Shown here in pieces: positions 29,681 to 38,005 of a stretch of DNA of 64,000 nucleotides. The number at the start of each line of letters is the position of its first letter. The first letter of the stretch is position 1. The translations under genes were made by a program, and so were the position numbers. The notes under the pieces were generated by a model that saw only the letters and a program-made list of their open reading frames with translations, was not told where the DNA came from and ran no database searches. Origin of the DNA: Planctomycetaceae bacterium (GTDB taxonomy: Bacteria > Planctomycetota > Planctomycetia > Planctomycetales > Planctomycetaceae); contig JAWKUA010000024.1 of assembly GCA_041398785.1 (NCBI GenBank), positions 1-64,000 on the forward strand. Reading direction: 5' to 3'.

Positions 29681-30067
29681 ATGAAATCAGAAGATTTGAA
29701 AGAGTTTCGAAAAATGCTCCGGCTGATGCAGGCTCGCCTGCAGGGCGACGTTGAACAGATCGAAGAAGAAGCGTTTTCGGCCGCAGCCAACGGATCGCAC
29801 GGGTCGTCCAATCACATGGCGGAAATGGGCACCGATGCGTGGGACCTGGATTTTTCCCTGCGAATCGTCGAAAACGACCAGGAAGTCCTGTCGGAAATCG
29901 CGGCCGCGCTGAAGAAGATCGATCAGGGCACCTTCGGCCTGTGCGAAATGTGTCTGGAAAAGGGAGCCGTGGAATCAAAAGCCGGCATTCCCAAAGCCCG
30001 CCTGCGCGCGATACCCTACGCTCGTAACTGCGTCAACTGCGAGCGAAAAAGGGAAGAAGAGCACTGA
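29681..30067 (+). CDS. DksA/TraR-type zinc-finger protein
   Basis: A 128-residue protein with an N-terminal helix pair (MKSEDLKEFRKMLRLMQARLQ), a central helical region, and a C-terminal zinc finger CEMC..17 residues..CVNC, matching the DksA/TraR C4 family. The coiled-coil tip lacks the DxxDxA motif of E. coli DksA in an obvious form (HMAEMGTDAWDLDFSLR is the equivalent region), so a DksA-like role at RNA polymerase is plausible but not shown. Its stop overlaps the start of lspA by one base (TGATG arrangement), indicating translational coupling. The pairing of this zinc-finger gene with lspA is seen in several bacteria. Confidence 0.9.
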   Translation: MKSEDLKEFRKMLRLMQARLQGDVEQIEEEAFSAAANGSHGSSNHMAEMGTDAWDLDFSLRIVENDQEVLSEIAAALKKIDQGTFGLCEMCLEKGAVESKAGIPKARLRAIPYARNCVNCERKREEEH

Positions 30068-30640
30068 TGCATGGAGTGCCCCGGAATCGGATGGTTACCT
30101 TCGGTACGCTGACCGCCCTGTGCGTGGTCACCGATCTCTGGTCAAAAGACGCCGTGTTTTCCCGGTTCGGCCTTAACGCGGGAACCGACTGGATTCTGGA
30201 CGGCTGGGTTCGCTTCCGTCTCCACACAAGCCTGAACTTCGGCGCACTGTGGGGAATGGGTCAGGGGCTGTCTTCCGTTTTCGCCCTGCTAAGCGTGGCC
30301 GCTTTCGTCGGCATCATTTACTGGCTGTTCATTCGCGGCGCCGCGCACAGTCTGTGGCTGACCGTCTCTCTGGCGTTTGTGGCCGGCGGAAGTCTGGGCA
30401 ACCTGTACGACCGGCTGGGGGTCATGATTCCGGGGGAAGCGGAACTCGTCTGCGGCTGTGCGAGATTTCCTGCACTTTCAGTTCGGCGGTACGGTGAACG
30501 ATCCGTTGCTCGACTGGGCCATCTTCAACGTCGCCGACATGTGCCTGGTGACGGGAGCCATCATGCTGATGATCCAGTCGTTCCGGACTCCGCATCACGA
30601 ATCCGTCGTCGAACCGGTGGCTGCCGCCGCGTCAAAATAA
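30067..30640 (+). CDS. lspA: Lipoprotein signal peptidase (signal peptidase II) with one apparent frameshift
   Basis: Membrane aspartic protease that cleaves prolipoprotein signal peptides before the lipidated Cys. It starts at ATG 30067, coupled to the DksA-like gene. Segments are TM1 (VTFGTLTALCVVTDLWSKDAVF), NFGALWGMGQGLSSVFALLSV, LWLTVSLAFVAGGSLGNLYDRL (first catalytic Asp in NLYDRL), and, in a second frame, VRDFLHFQFGG, DWAIFNVADMCLVTGAIMLMIQSF (second catalytic Asp in FNVAD). One extra base near 30455 separates the frames. The protein would be about 190 residues. Because lspA is normally essential or strongly conserved, a sequencing indel is more likely than real inactivation. Confidence 0.9.
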
Positions 30641-30790
30641 CGCAGGCTGGAGCGTGTCCGCCGTTCGGTACGCGCGAGCGATTGCCGTTGCCGCTCTGAG
30701 TGACCACACTGCGCCGTGTGCGTTCACGAAGCCGCAACGCCTGCTGCCGACATGCCACATTATTGACGCCGACGGACCAACGGGGAGCAC

Positions 30791-32098
30791 ATGTTCGGGA
30801 TCATCTTTCGCAGGACATTTTTCATCTGCACAGCTGCGTTTTGCTGCGTGCCGGGTTTTCGTTCGCACGCGGACGACTGGCCGCACTGGCGCGGTTCGAA
30901 CCGGAATGACATCGTCGACGAATCATCCGGCTGGAACGGCGGCGACTGGCCGATTCGTGAACTCTGGAAGGCCGGCATCGGCGAAGGAGCATCATCGCCG
31001 CTGATCGTCGGCGACCGGCTGTTCACGATGGGCTGGCATGACGGCAATGACCACGTCGTATGCCTGGACGCCGCAACCGGAACCGAACTGTGGCGGCAGA
31101 GCTATCCGTGTCCGAAATATGGCCGGCTGGCGACAGGTGACGAAGGACTGTATTCCGGGCCGTCGTCGACACCGGAATACGACGCGCAAACCGGCTGGCT
31201 CTACACACTCAGCACTGACGGCGACCTGCTGTGCTGGAACACCAGGGAACAGGGTCGGCGAATCTGGGGCCTGAATCTGCACGACGAATTCGACATTCCA
31301 CAGCGTCCGCAGGTGGAACGCAGCGGTCTGCGAGACTACGGCTACACGTCGTCGCCGCTGATTCACGGCCAGTGGGTGATTGTCGAAGTCGGAGCGAAGC
31401 AGGGAAACCTGATGGCGTTCGACAGACAAACCGGACGAAAGGTCTGGGCTTCGCAGGCGACGTCGCCGCCCGGACACAACGGCGGTCCGGTGCCCATCAC
31501 CGTCGAAAACGTACCCTGCGTCGCGGTCCACAACTTCGATGGTCTGCAGGTCGTTCGAATGGACAGCGGCCACGAAGGGGAAACCGTCGCCACATATCCG
31601 TGGATCACATCCTTCGCCAACAATATCGCGTCGGTCGCCGTGCATGATGACTGTGTTTTGCTGACATCCGCTTACAACCAGAACAGAATTTCCAGGCTGC
31701 GAATTACTCTGAACGGAGCGGTCGAAGTCTGGCAGCAGCAGGCCGCGTCAAAGATCTGCACTCCCGTGATTCACAAGGGCCATGTTTACTGGGCGTGGCA
31801 GAATCTGATGTGTCTGGACTATGAAACCGGCGACATCAAATGGCAGGGCGGTCGCTGCGGAGACGCCGGTTCGTGCGTGGTGACGTCCGATGACCGTTTG
31901 ATTATGTGGACCGGAAACGGCGACCTGACACTTACGGAAACGGCCGTTCGTTCACCCGATCAGTTCACCGAACTTGCCTCTCGGAAGGGAGTCGGCCGAG
32001 CCGACGCCTGGCCGCACGTGGTGCTCGCGGCCGGACGGCTGTACTGCAGAGACCGCAGCGGCCCGATCGTCTGTTTTCAGATGGCGAGCGGCAGATGA
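30791..32098 (+). CDS. Secreted PQQ-like beta-propeller protein
   Basis: A 435-residue protein with an N-terminal signal peptide (FRRTFFICTAAFCCVPGFRSHA). The mature part starts with DDWPHWRGSNRND, the WPxWRG opening typical of planctomycete outer-membrane PQQ-repeat proteins. Blade motifs include VVCLDAATGTELWRQ, LMAFDRQTGRKVWASQ, MCLDYETGDIKWQ and LYCRDRSGPIVCF. Such proteins sit in the periplasm or on the outer membrane. PQQ binding or catalysis is not shown by these blades. It starts 150 bp after lspA and has no partner gene. Confidence 0.9.
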   Translation: MFGIIFRRTFFICTAAFCCVPGFRSHADDWPHWRGSNRNDIVDESSGWNGGDWPIRELWKAGIGEGASSPLIVGDRLFTMGWHDGNDHVVCLDAATGTELWRQSYPCPKYGRLATGDEGLYSGPSSTPEYDAQTGWLYTLSTDGDLLCWNTREQGRRIWGLNLHDEFDIPQRPQVERSGLRDYGYTSSPLIHGQWVIVEVGAKQGNLMAFDRQTGRKVWASQATSPPGHNGGPVPITVENVPCVAVHNFDGLQVVRMDSGHEGETVATYPWITSFANNIASVAVHDDCVLLTSAYNQNRISRLRITLNGAVEVWQQQAASKICTPVIHKGHVYWAWQNLMCLDYETGDIKWQGGRCGDAGSCVVTSDDRLIMWTGNGDLTLTETAVRSPDQFTELASRKGVGRADAWPHVVLAAGRLYCRDRSGPIVCFQMASGR

Positions 32099-32144
32099 GC
32101 TTTTACCTGCCCGCTAGACGCGGTTGTGTTCCCAGAGAACCGGG

Positions 32145-32320
32145 GCTAGTGTTTTGTCAGGCATGAGTCGATGGATCGTGTGCCACTGGCCGTGCCAGTG
32201 CTCTGCAACATTGAACACACCGGCACAGCCAGTGCCACACATCAAAACACGATGGACTAGGCGCTAGCGCCCTGCGGCTGGCAGGTAGATTCTCATCTGC
32301 CGCGCGCCTTATTGCGCGGC
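32145..32320. repeat. Interspersed inverted-repeat element with GTGCCACTGGC arms
   Basis: GTGCCACTGGC-CGT-GCCAGTGC near 32180-32203 and GGCACAGCCAGTGCCACAC near 32223-32242 form nested palindromes, flanked by GTTTTGTCAGGC and CATCAAAACACG. After it (32270-32305) comes TAGATTCTCATCTGCCGCGCGCC, which matches the arms of the element at 35679-35905. The element lies between the 3' ends of two convergent genes, where it could fold as a terminator. Confidence 0.7.
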
Positions 32321-32325
32321 TTTGG

Positions 32326-33324
32326 CTAAGGCGTCAGGATGATTTTTCCGGTCAGCGAACCGGCGCCTTCCAGCGTGTTCGCTTCCTGCATCCGGTGAGC
32401 TTCCGCGGCGTCGGCGAGTGAAAACTCCTGACCAATCAGCGGCTGGAACCGTCCGGTTTCCATCAAGGTGTTGAGTTCCCGCGCCGCGGCCTGTTGTTCT
32501 TCGGCCGATGCGTTGAACATGGCGAAACCGATGGCGCGCAGATCGTTGACATAAAACGGACCGACGGGAAACTCGGGCCGTGCGTCGCGACCCGCCATCA
32601 ACACGATCCGCCCGCGGCGAGCCATCAGCGGCACCGTGCGGTCCAGATCCGGGTTGCGAAGTGTTTCAAACCACAGATCGATGCGGCCATTCTGTTCAAC
32701 GAAGGCCGCCAGTTTCGAAACGACGTCATCCTGCCTGTAGTTGATGACGACGTCCGCTCCAAGATCGCCGGCGATGGATGCTTTTTCGTCGCTGCCGACA
32801 GTTGTCAGCACGGTGGCTCCGGCGGCCTTTGCCAGTTGCACAACCGCCGAACCGACGCCTCCCGTTCCTCCGTTGACGAAAACGTTTTCCGCCTTCTTCA
32901 GTCCGCCGTGCAGGTGCAGTCCCAGATGCGCGGTGATTCCGGTGAGTGCTCCCGCGGCGGCGGCTTTGGCTGTCACATTATCCGGCGCGCCATACAGCCA
33001 CTGAGCATCAACGGCCGCCAGTTCACAGAACGTTCCCTGCCTTCCGAACAGGCCCTGATTGCTGCCCCACACGCGGTCGCCGACGGCCATCGCTGTGACT
33101 CCGTCGCCGAGCTGTTCGACTGTTCCGGCGATGTCGCAGCCGATCACGTACGGCATCGGCAACTGCATCTTCACCAGCCCCGCGCGGATGTACGTGTCAA
33201 TCGGATTCACAGCAACGGCTTCCATTCGCACCAGCACCTGTCCCGGCTGCGGCGTCGGGGACTGCAGCTCGCCGTATTCAATGACGGACGCCGGACCGGT
33301 GGAGTTGATATACGCGGCTTTCAT
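32326..33324 (-). CDS. NADPH:quinone reductase-like (zinc-independent MDR) oxidoreductase
   Basis: A 332-residue medium-chain dehydrogenase/reductase. The N-terminal GroES-like fold has MKAAYINSTGPASVIEYGE, VNPIDTYIRAG, and YVIGCDIAGTVEQLG. The Rossmann part has VFVNGGTGGVGSAVVQLAKAAGATV with the GxGGVG nucleotide motif, then GADVVINYRQDD, and the C-terminus ends LTGKIILTP. The structural and catalytic zinc cysteines are absent, as in quinone oxidoreductases and zeta-crystallins. It would reduce quinones or enones with NADPH in the cytoplasm; the natural substrate is unknown. It is monocistronic and convergent with the propeller gene. Confidence 0.93.
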   Translation of the reverse strand: MKAAYINSTGPASVIEYGELQSPTPQPGQVLVRMEAVAVNPIDTYIRAGLVKMQLPMPYVIGCDIAGTVEQLGDGVTAMAVGDRVWGSNQGLFGRQGTFCELAAVDAQWLYGAPDNVTAKAAAAGALTGITAHLGLHLHGGLKKAENVFVNGGTGGVGSAVVQLAKAAGATVLTTVGSDEKASIAGDLGADVVINYRQDDVVSKLAAFVEQNGRIDLWFETLRNPDLDRTVPLMARRGRIVLMAGRDARPEFPVGPFYVNDLRAIGFAMFNASAEEQQAAARELNTLMETGRFQPLIGQEFSLADAAEAHRMQEANTLEGAGSLTGKIILTP

Positions 33325-33459
33325 GGAATGCCTGACTTTGATGGACAGGGAAGGATCAGCGCCGAAGCGACAAACACGCGGCAGTGCCCGGGACGTCGAT
33401 CGTCACGGGACGTCAATCAGAACTTCACACACGCCGGCCCGGTTACGCAGCGGACAGTT

Positions 33460-35343
33460 CTACGCAATTCGTCGTCGTTGAAACAGGAACCACTCGGATA
33501 CCAGCAGGCATCCGGCGACCAGCACCAGTGAAAACCAGATCGGGTGCCCGCCGGAACTGCGCTGCGACGAAGCTGGAACGACTGCCGAGTCACCGGCAAT
33601 GCGCAGATCGCTTTCCGTGCGGTTCGACAGGTTACAGGCGATCTTCATTTCGTTCGACGCCACCGAACCGGATTCCGGCCCGCCGGCGAACTCGGATCTT
33701 AGAGTCCAGATCCCCGTCCGTGATAGCGGACCGATCACTGCCGTTTGCCCGGTCACGCCCGCGCCGCCCGGAACCTGGTGGCCGCCGGGATCGATAAGCG
33801 GCAGCCGTCCGCCGTTCGCTTCCGCGGCGGCTCGCATGGAAGCGGACAGCAGTCGTCGAGCGACCTGGCCGGTCGCCAGAGATTCGATCAGTTCACCACG
33901 ATCATCGGAGAACCATGACACAGCATTCGTCATCAGAATCGGAAACGCCGTTCGCAGCGGCAGGTCCGTCTGATCCAGATCGATGCACAACACCAAAACG
34001 TCGCCCGATTCTCGCGGGATGCGGGCATACAGAGGAAATCCCTCGGCGGTCTCCACCAGTGCTTCAAAGTCGCCGACGGGTTCGATGTGTTCGGCCGACG
34101 GCAGCAGCACATTCTGCAGCGTCACGTGTCTCATCAAAGCGGAATCGTCCTTCTGCGTCGCGACCAGCGGCTGCGGGATGGTACCGGCGATTTGCCACAG
34201 GTCCGACGATTCCACGGGAGTCACAACGATCACATGTCCCGGCGGAATGTTGCCTGCCAGCGGCCGATGCAGCACCAGAACTCCGCCATCCGGAGCCGCG
34301 GCCGGCGCTGAGGCTGTGACAGTCAGATCGACCAGTTCACTGGATTCCAGAACCTGATGCAGAAACCAGTTGCCGTCCGTAACCAGTGTGACGGGTCGGC
34401 GAGTCCGCTCCGGCAGAACCGCGAACGCCGTGTTATCGACGGCGAACGCATCTTCGGAATCAATCGACGCTGTCAGAATCCCGCCCGACGCAAGCGTGTC
34501 GTCAATCGCGCTTTCACGAATTTCCCCCGGGTGCAGGGACAGCGGAATGACGTTCAGCAGATCATCATTCAGCTTCAATTGAAGTCGCAGGCTGATCGGC
34601 TGATCGCTGAAGTTGCTGACTTCGACCAGAGTCTGAAATCCGACCGGATCGACCAGGCTTCGCCGCACCTGAAACTGAGTGATGCCGACGTTATTGGCCG
34701 GACGTCCCGTTTGCTCCCATTTCAGCACGTTGCCGGATTGGAGTTTCTGATTGTCGTCCGGTGGCAAGTCCGTCAGCACGACCAGTTCGCCGCCTTCCTG
34801 ACCGGACAAGAGCCGGTCTCCCGCAGCGATGGCGGAATCCAGACTGGCCGGGGCGTCCGTCACGTTCAGCGACAGCGCTGCGTTTCGAAGGGTCCGGTGA
34901 TTTTCCGTGAGACCGCAGGCGACCTGAACGGAACTGCCGGCTGCGATGATCGCCATCTGATCATTCTGCCGCAGAGAACGAATCAACTGCTCAAGCCGCC
35001 CGCGGGATGCTTCAAAGCGACTGACCGTGCCATCCGCCGCCTGCATGCTGGCGGAGCAATCAAGGACCACCACGATTCGGCGTTCGTTCAGGACATCGCT
35101 GCTGAAGTACGGATCGGCCAGAGCAACCGCCAGCAGCCCGAGAAACGTCAGTTGCAGCAGCAGCGAGAGCCAGTGTCGAAGCTGCCGCCAGATCGCTCGC
35201 GGCTGCTTTTCCGAGAACACTTCTTCCCAGAACATCACCGTCGATACGGCAACCTTCCGCCGCTTCACTTTCAGCAGATAAAAGATCACGATCGGCACGC
35301 CGAGAGCGATCCACATCAGAGCTGTCGGATTGTGCAACGGCAT
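33460..35343 (-). CDS. BatA-like membrane protein with VWA domain
   Basis: A 627-residue protein. Residues 8-25 and 57-77 are membrane segments in a BatA N-terminal domain (LLKVKRRKVAVSTVMFWEEVF). Residues about 90-215 are a von Willebrand A domain with MIDAS motif LDCSASM at 94-100 (D-x-S-x-S). A beta-rich periplasmic region follows, and a last membrane segment (WFSLVLVAGCLLVSEWFLF) near 605-623. Family members in planctomycetes usually lie next to a MoxR ATPase, a DUF58 protein and further VWA genes (aerotolerance-type cluster). None of those genes is found beside it here. Role unknown; probably metal-dependent adhesion or assembly at the membrane. Confidence 0.9.
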   Translation of the reverse strand: MPLHNPTALMWIALGVPIVIFYLLKVKRRKVAVSTVMFWEEVFSEKQPRAIWRQLRHWLSLLLQLTFLGLLAVALADPYFSSDVLNERRIVVVLDCSASMQAADGTVSRFEASRGRLEQLIRSLRQNDQMAIIAAGSSVQVACGLTENHRTLRNAALSLNVTDAPASLDSAIAAGDRLLSGQEGGELVVLTDLPPDDNQKLQSGNVLKWEQTGRPANNVGITQFQVRRSLVDPVGFQTLVEVSNFSDQPISLRLQLKLNDDLLNVIPLSLHPGEIRESAIDDTLASGGILTASIDSEDAFAVDNTAFAVLPERTRRPVTLVTDGNWFLHQVLESSELVDLTVTASAPAAAPDGGVLVLHRPLAGNIPPGHVIVVTPVESSDLWQIAGTIPQPLVATQKDDSALMRHVTLQNVLLPSAEHIEPVGDFEALVETAEGFPLYARIPRESGDVLVLCIDLDQTDLPLRTAFPILMTNAVSWFSDDRGELIESLATGQVARRLLSASMRAAAEANGGRLPLIDPGGHQVPGGAGVTGQTAVIGPLSRTGIWTLRSEFAGGPESGSVASNEMKIACNLSNRTESDLRIAGDSAVVPASSQRSSGGHPIWFSLVLVAGCLLVSEWFLFQRRRIA

Positions 35344-35678
35344 ATGGCTGTTCGGCGAAAGGAAACATCCGGTCGACAGTTTCTATTTTCAGACGGCAAC
35401 GAATTCAAACGGGACGAACCGGCAATTGCACCGCCACGGCCGGTCGCCATCGTGGCGGCTCCGGAATCTGCCATTCCGTACCTGCCGCAGCGAACGTCGA
35501 CTTTCGCCGCTCGCGGGCTGTCGGCACAAGCGGTGATCGGGGGCTCACGGTGCGCGGCAGTTCTGCCACACGGCGCATGAAAAATCCCGGTCCGGCGCAG
35601 GTGCTCGATGTATCGATGCGTGGCCGGCATCGAACTGTCGAACTCTGCGCCACCGGGAATCGGACAGCGCCGTCGTTA
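35344..35678. other. Intergenic stretch upstream of the VWA gene
   Basis: A minus-strand frame (35316-35630) overlaps the VWA start and has Arg-rich content with no family resemblance, so I do not call it. No other gene is evident. Confidence 0.5.
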
Positions 35679-35905
35679 TCGATCGGCAGATGAGAACATA
35701 CCCTCCCGTTTCAACGGGAGGGTCGAAGTTTGATCGCCGTGCAGGCGATCACACGAGGGGAGGGCGTCCGCGCAACGGGAGTTTCCCGTGCGTCGCCCAC
35801 CTGCGGTCGAACGCCTGAACGGCATGCGTCTGGCGACCCTCCCGCTGAACCGGGAGGGTGAAGCAGTTGTTGCTCTGCATTGGTAAATCCTCATCTGCCG
35901 CAGGC
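35679..35905. repeat. Inverted-repeat-bounded element (about 225 bp, MITE-like)
   Basis: The left end CGGCAGATGAGAACATACCC is the inverse of the right end, which reads GGTAAATCCTCATCTGCCG with a few mismatches. Just inside each end is an own palindrome: CCCTCCCGTTTCAACGGGAGGG on the left and CCCTCCCGCTGAACCGGGAGGG on the right. The core has more short palindromes and no coding frame. Related end sequences occur at 32270-32305 and 52790-52875. It is probably mobilised in trans by an unknown transposase. Confidence 0.85.
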
Positions 35906-35968
35906 CTTATCGATCGAGACGCATTTGCCGCGGTTCGTTTGTTTCCGCAGCCCGTATCGGTGCGTTGC

Positions 35969-36445
35969 TCATCCTTTGACGCGAATCTTGCGAGCCTTCG
36001 CGGGTTCCGTCTTGGCCAGCGTGACGGTCAGGACGCCGTCCTGATACTCCGCCTTCACGTCATCCTGGTTCACTGCGCAGGGCATCTGCACGGTTCGTTC
36101 AAACGTGCCCGAACGCCGCTCAACACGATGAAACGTGCGGCCCTTTTCCTCCTTCTCTTCCTTGTGTTCGCCGCTGATGCGAACAATGTCGCCGCGAACT
36201 TCGATATCCAGTTCGTTCGCCTTCATTCCCGGAACGTCGACCTTGATTTCAATGTTCTGATCGGTTTCCGAGATGTCCATCGACGGAGCCGCGATTCGTG
36301 ACAAGCCGCCGTTCGTCTCGCCTTCCCAGTCCGACCAAACTCGCCGGAACGCGTCATCCAGTTCTTCATGCAGCGAAGCCAGCGGACCTCGACTAAACCA
36401 CGGTGTCAACGCAGATGGTCGGCGCGGGGTGAGTGACGTTGTCAT
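35969..36445 (-). CDS. Hsp20-family small heat-shock protein
   Basis: A 158-residue ATP-independent chaperone that binds unfolding proteins as oligomers. It starts at ATG 36445 (MTTSLTPRRPS), preceded by a strong AGGAGGAAAG ribosome site. The longer open frame upstream is not used. The alpha-crystallin domain spans about residues 50-150 (PSMDISETDQNIEIKVDVPGMK..LDIEVRGDIVRISGEHKEE, then FERTVQMP..VKAEYQDGVLTVTLAK), ending in the I-x-V C-terminal anchor (RKIRVKG). No CIRCE or ROSE-like element is obvious upstream. Confidence 0.95.
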   Translation of the reverse strand: MTTSLTPRRPSALTPWFSRGPLASLHEELDDAFRRVWSDWEGETNGGLSRIAAPSMDISETDQNIEIKVDVPGMKANELDIEVRGDIVRISGEHKEEKEEKGRTFHRVERRSGTFERTVQMPCAVNQDDVKAEYQDGVLTVTLAKTEPAKARKIRVKG

Positions 36446-37037
36446 GGTCTTTCCTCCTGTTGAAGTGAATTCCACATCGATCGTGTCAACCGACACCGGC
36501 TGACCGCCAGATCGACATCGGCTCACGGTCAAAAAGCACAAACCGTGCCAATCAAACAGAGCGGCACAGCTCACGCCGCTGTCGGTCTCAGGAATCACGG
36601 GCTCCGGATTTGTCTGTCGATCGTGTGCACACGTGGCACACGGTCTCAGGCGTTTTGTGCGAGTTCGCGCAAGAACGACGATCGCCGTTCCGCAGTCGCC
36701 CGGCGAATCGGACAGAGCACAAGGAGTTTCGGGCGCCCGTCCGCAGCAGCCGCCGCGCTTCTGGTCCCGCGAGATTGGATCCACCGATTTCACAGATGCA
36801 CACAGATGCTGCGCGGTCATTCCCGCGAAGCCTGCCCGCGCGCAGGCGGGTGGCGGTAACCCAGTCGTGCGCACCGGATTCCCGCCTTCGCGGGAATGAC
36901 GGGGATGTAGGTTCCGGCGGCCCGACGGAACCCGTCCCCAGCAGCCACCGCGCTTCTGGACCCGCGAGATTGAATCCACCGATTTCACAGATGCACACAG
37001 GTGCTTCCCGGTCATTCCCGCGAAAAGCAGCACCGCG
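36446..37037. repeat. Intergenic stretch with a direct repeat and a long inverted repeat
   Basis: A unit of about 95 bp (CCGCGCTTCTGG..CCGCGAGATTG.ATCCACCGATTTCACAGATGCACACA..) occurs at about 36735-36830 and again at 36930-37020. Between the copies, TCATTCCCGCGAAG and CTTCGCGGGAATGA form an inverted pair enclosing GCCTGCCCGCGCGCAGGCGGG. A related TGCGCGGGAATGACGGGGATG occurs at about 55266. I see no gene here. Confidence 0.8.
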
Positions 37038-37649
37038 TCATTCGCTGACCGCGACACCAAGGCTCCTCAGCGCCGCGCGAGTCTTTCCGGTATCGGTGTA
37101 GACTTCGGCGTTGATGCCATACGTGCGCGCCTGCACGACATACGCTTCGATGTCGTCGGTATAGAAGCATTCTTCAGGCTCGGCATCGGCCATGCTGAGC
37201 GCGGCTTCGTAGATGGCGGCGTGAGGTTTCAGAGCTTTCGCCTGAAACGACGTCGTCAGCGCATCGAATCTCTGCAACAGGTCGTAGTTGCGTTCGATGT
37301 AATTCAGATGAGTGACGCAGGTGTTGGACAGCAGCACCAGCCGGATTCCCGCGGATTTCAGTTCGTCAACCAGCGGCACCATCGGTTCGTTCAGATGAAA
37401 GATATCCGCGACGGCATGACGCAGGTCGTCAATGGAAAACGTGTTACCGGTTTCGCGCTGAAAGCCCTCGTGAAATTCTTCTTCCGAGATTTCTCCGCGT
37501 TCCAGTTGCCACTGCAGCCCGCGCTGCAGCAGCAGGTCCGTGGCCTGATGAACGGAAATTCCGCAGACGGCAGCCACGTTTCGGCACATCGTCTGATGGC
37601 AGAAATACATCAGAACATTGCCCATATCAAAGAAGCAGGTCTTGATCAT
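37038..37649 (-). CDS. HAD-superfamily hydrolase
   Basis: A 203-residue protein starting at ATG 37649 (MIKTCFFDMGNVLM). The HAD motif I reads FFDMGNV, that is D-x-G-N-V as in the YihX/epoxide-hydrolase N-terminal subgroup. Motif II is VLLSNTC, motif III the Lys in FQAKALKPHAAIYEAAL, and motif IV FYTDDIEAYVVQA. The cap is helical (residues about 18-85). Members hydrolyse small phosphate esters such as sugar phosphates. The upstream frame extension is non-coding in character. Downstream lies only repeat sequence, so it is monocistronic. Confidence 0.92.
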   Translation of the reverse strand: MIKTCFFDMGNVLMYFCHQTMCRNVAAVCGISVHQATDLLLQRGLQWQLERGEISEEEFHEGFQRETGNTFSIDDLRHAVADIFHLNEPMVPLVDELKSAGIRLVLLSNTCVTHLNYIERNYDLLQRFDALTTSFQAKALKPHAAIYEAALSMADAEPEECFYTDDIEAYVVQARTYGINAEVYTDTGKTRAALRSLGVAVSE

Positions 37650-38005
37650 TGCTCCGGAGACCTCCGTGTCGGCAATCAGGGCCACAAATCGACCGCGATC
37701 GCAGAACCCCTGACAAAACCTATGAGATCCGCAGATGGGAGACAAAAGCGGTTCGGCTGGTTTGGCCCATCGTGTCGGTTTCAGAATCGCCCACAACTTG
37801 CGAATCTTCAGTGACGGCAACAGCACGTTTATGCAATGGACGTCCCGTCGACAAGTGACTGCCAATCCCGCCGACAGGGTGCGAGCCGGGGATTCGAATT
37901 CCGGCGTTTGCCGGCGCGCCTGCCGGGATGGCTCCTGCACGGCGATCGCCGCGGCGTGCGGCTGCGAACCGGCGTCTGTTGCCCTTCGGCGGTGACGAGC
38001 ACTTG
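37650..38005. other. Intergenic stretch without a gene
   Basis: Between the HAD gene and the protease 3' end. It has short frames only and a GC-rich segment with CCGGCGTTTGCCGG-type short palindromes. No tRNA or clear terminator is seen. Confidence 0.5.

Noticed and set aside
34357..35580. 407-codon plus-strand ORF
   Set aside because: It is the antisense of the BatA/VWA gene, which has clear family motifs on the other strand.
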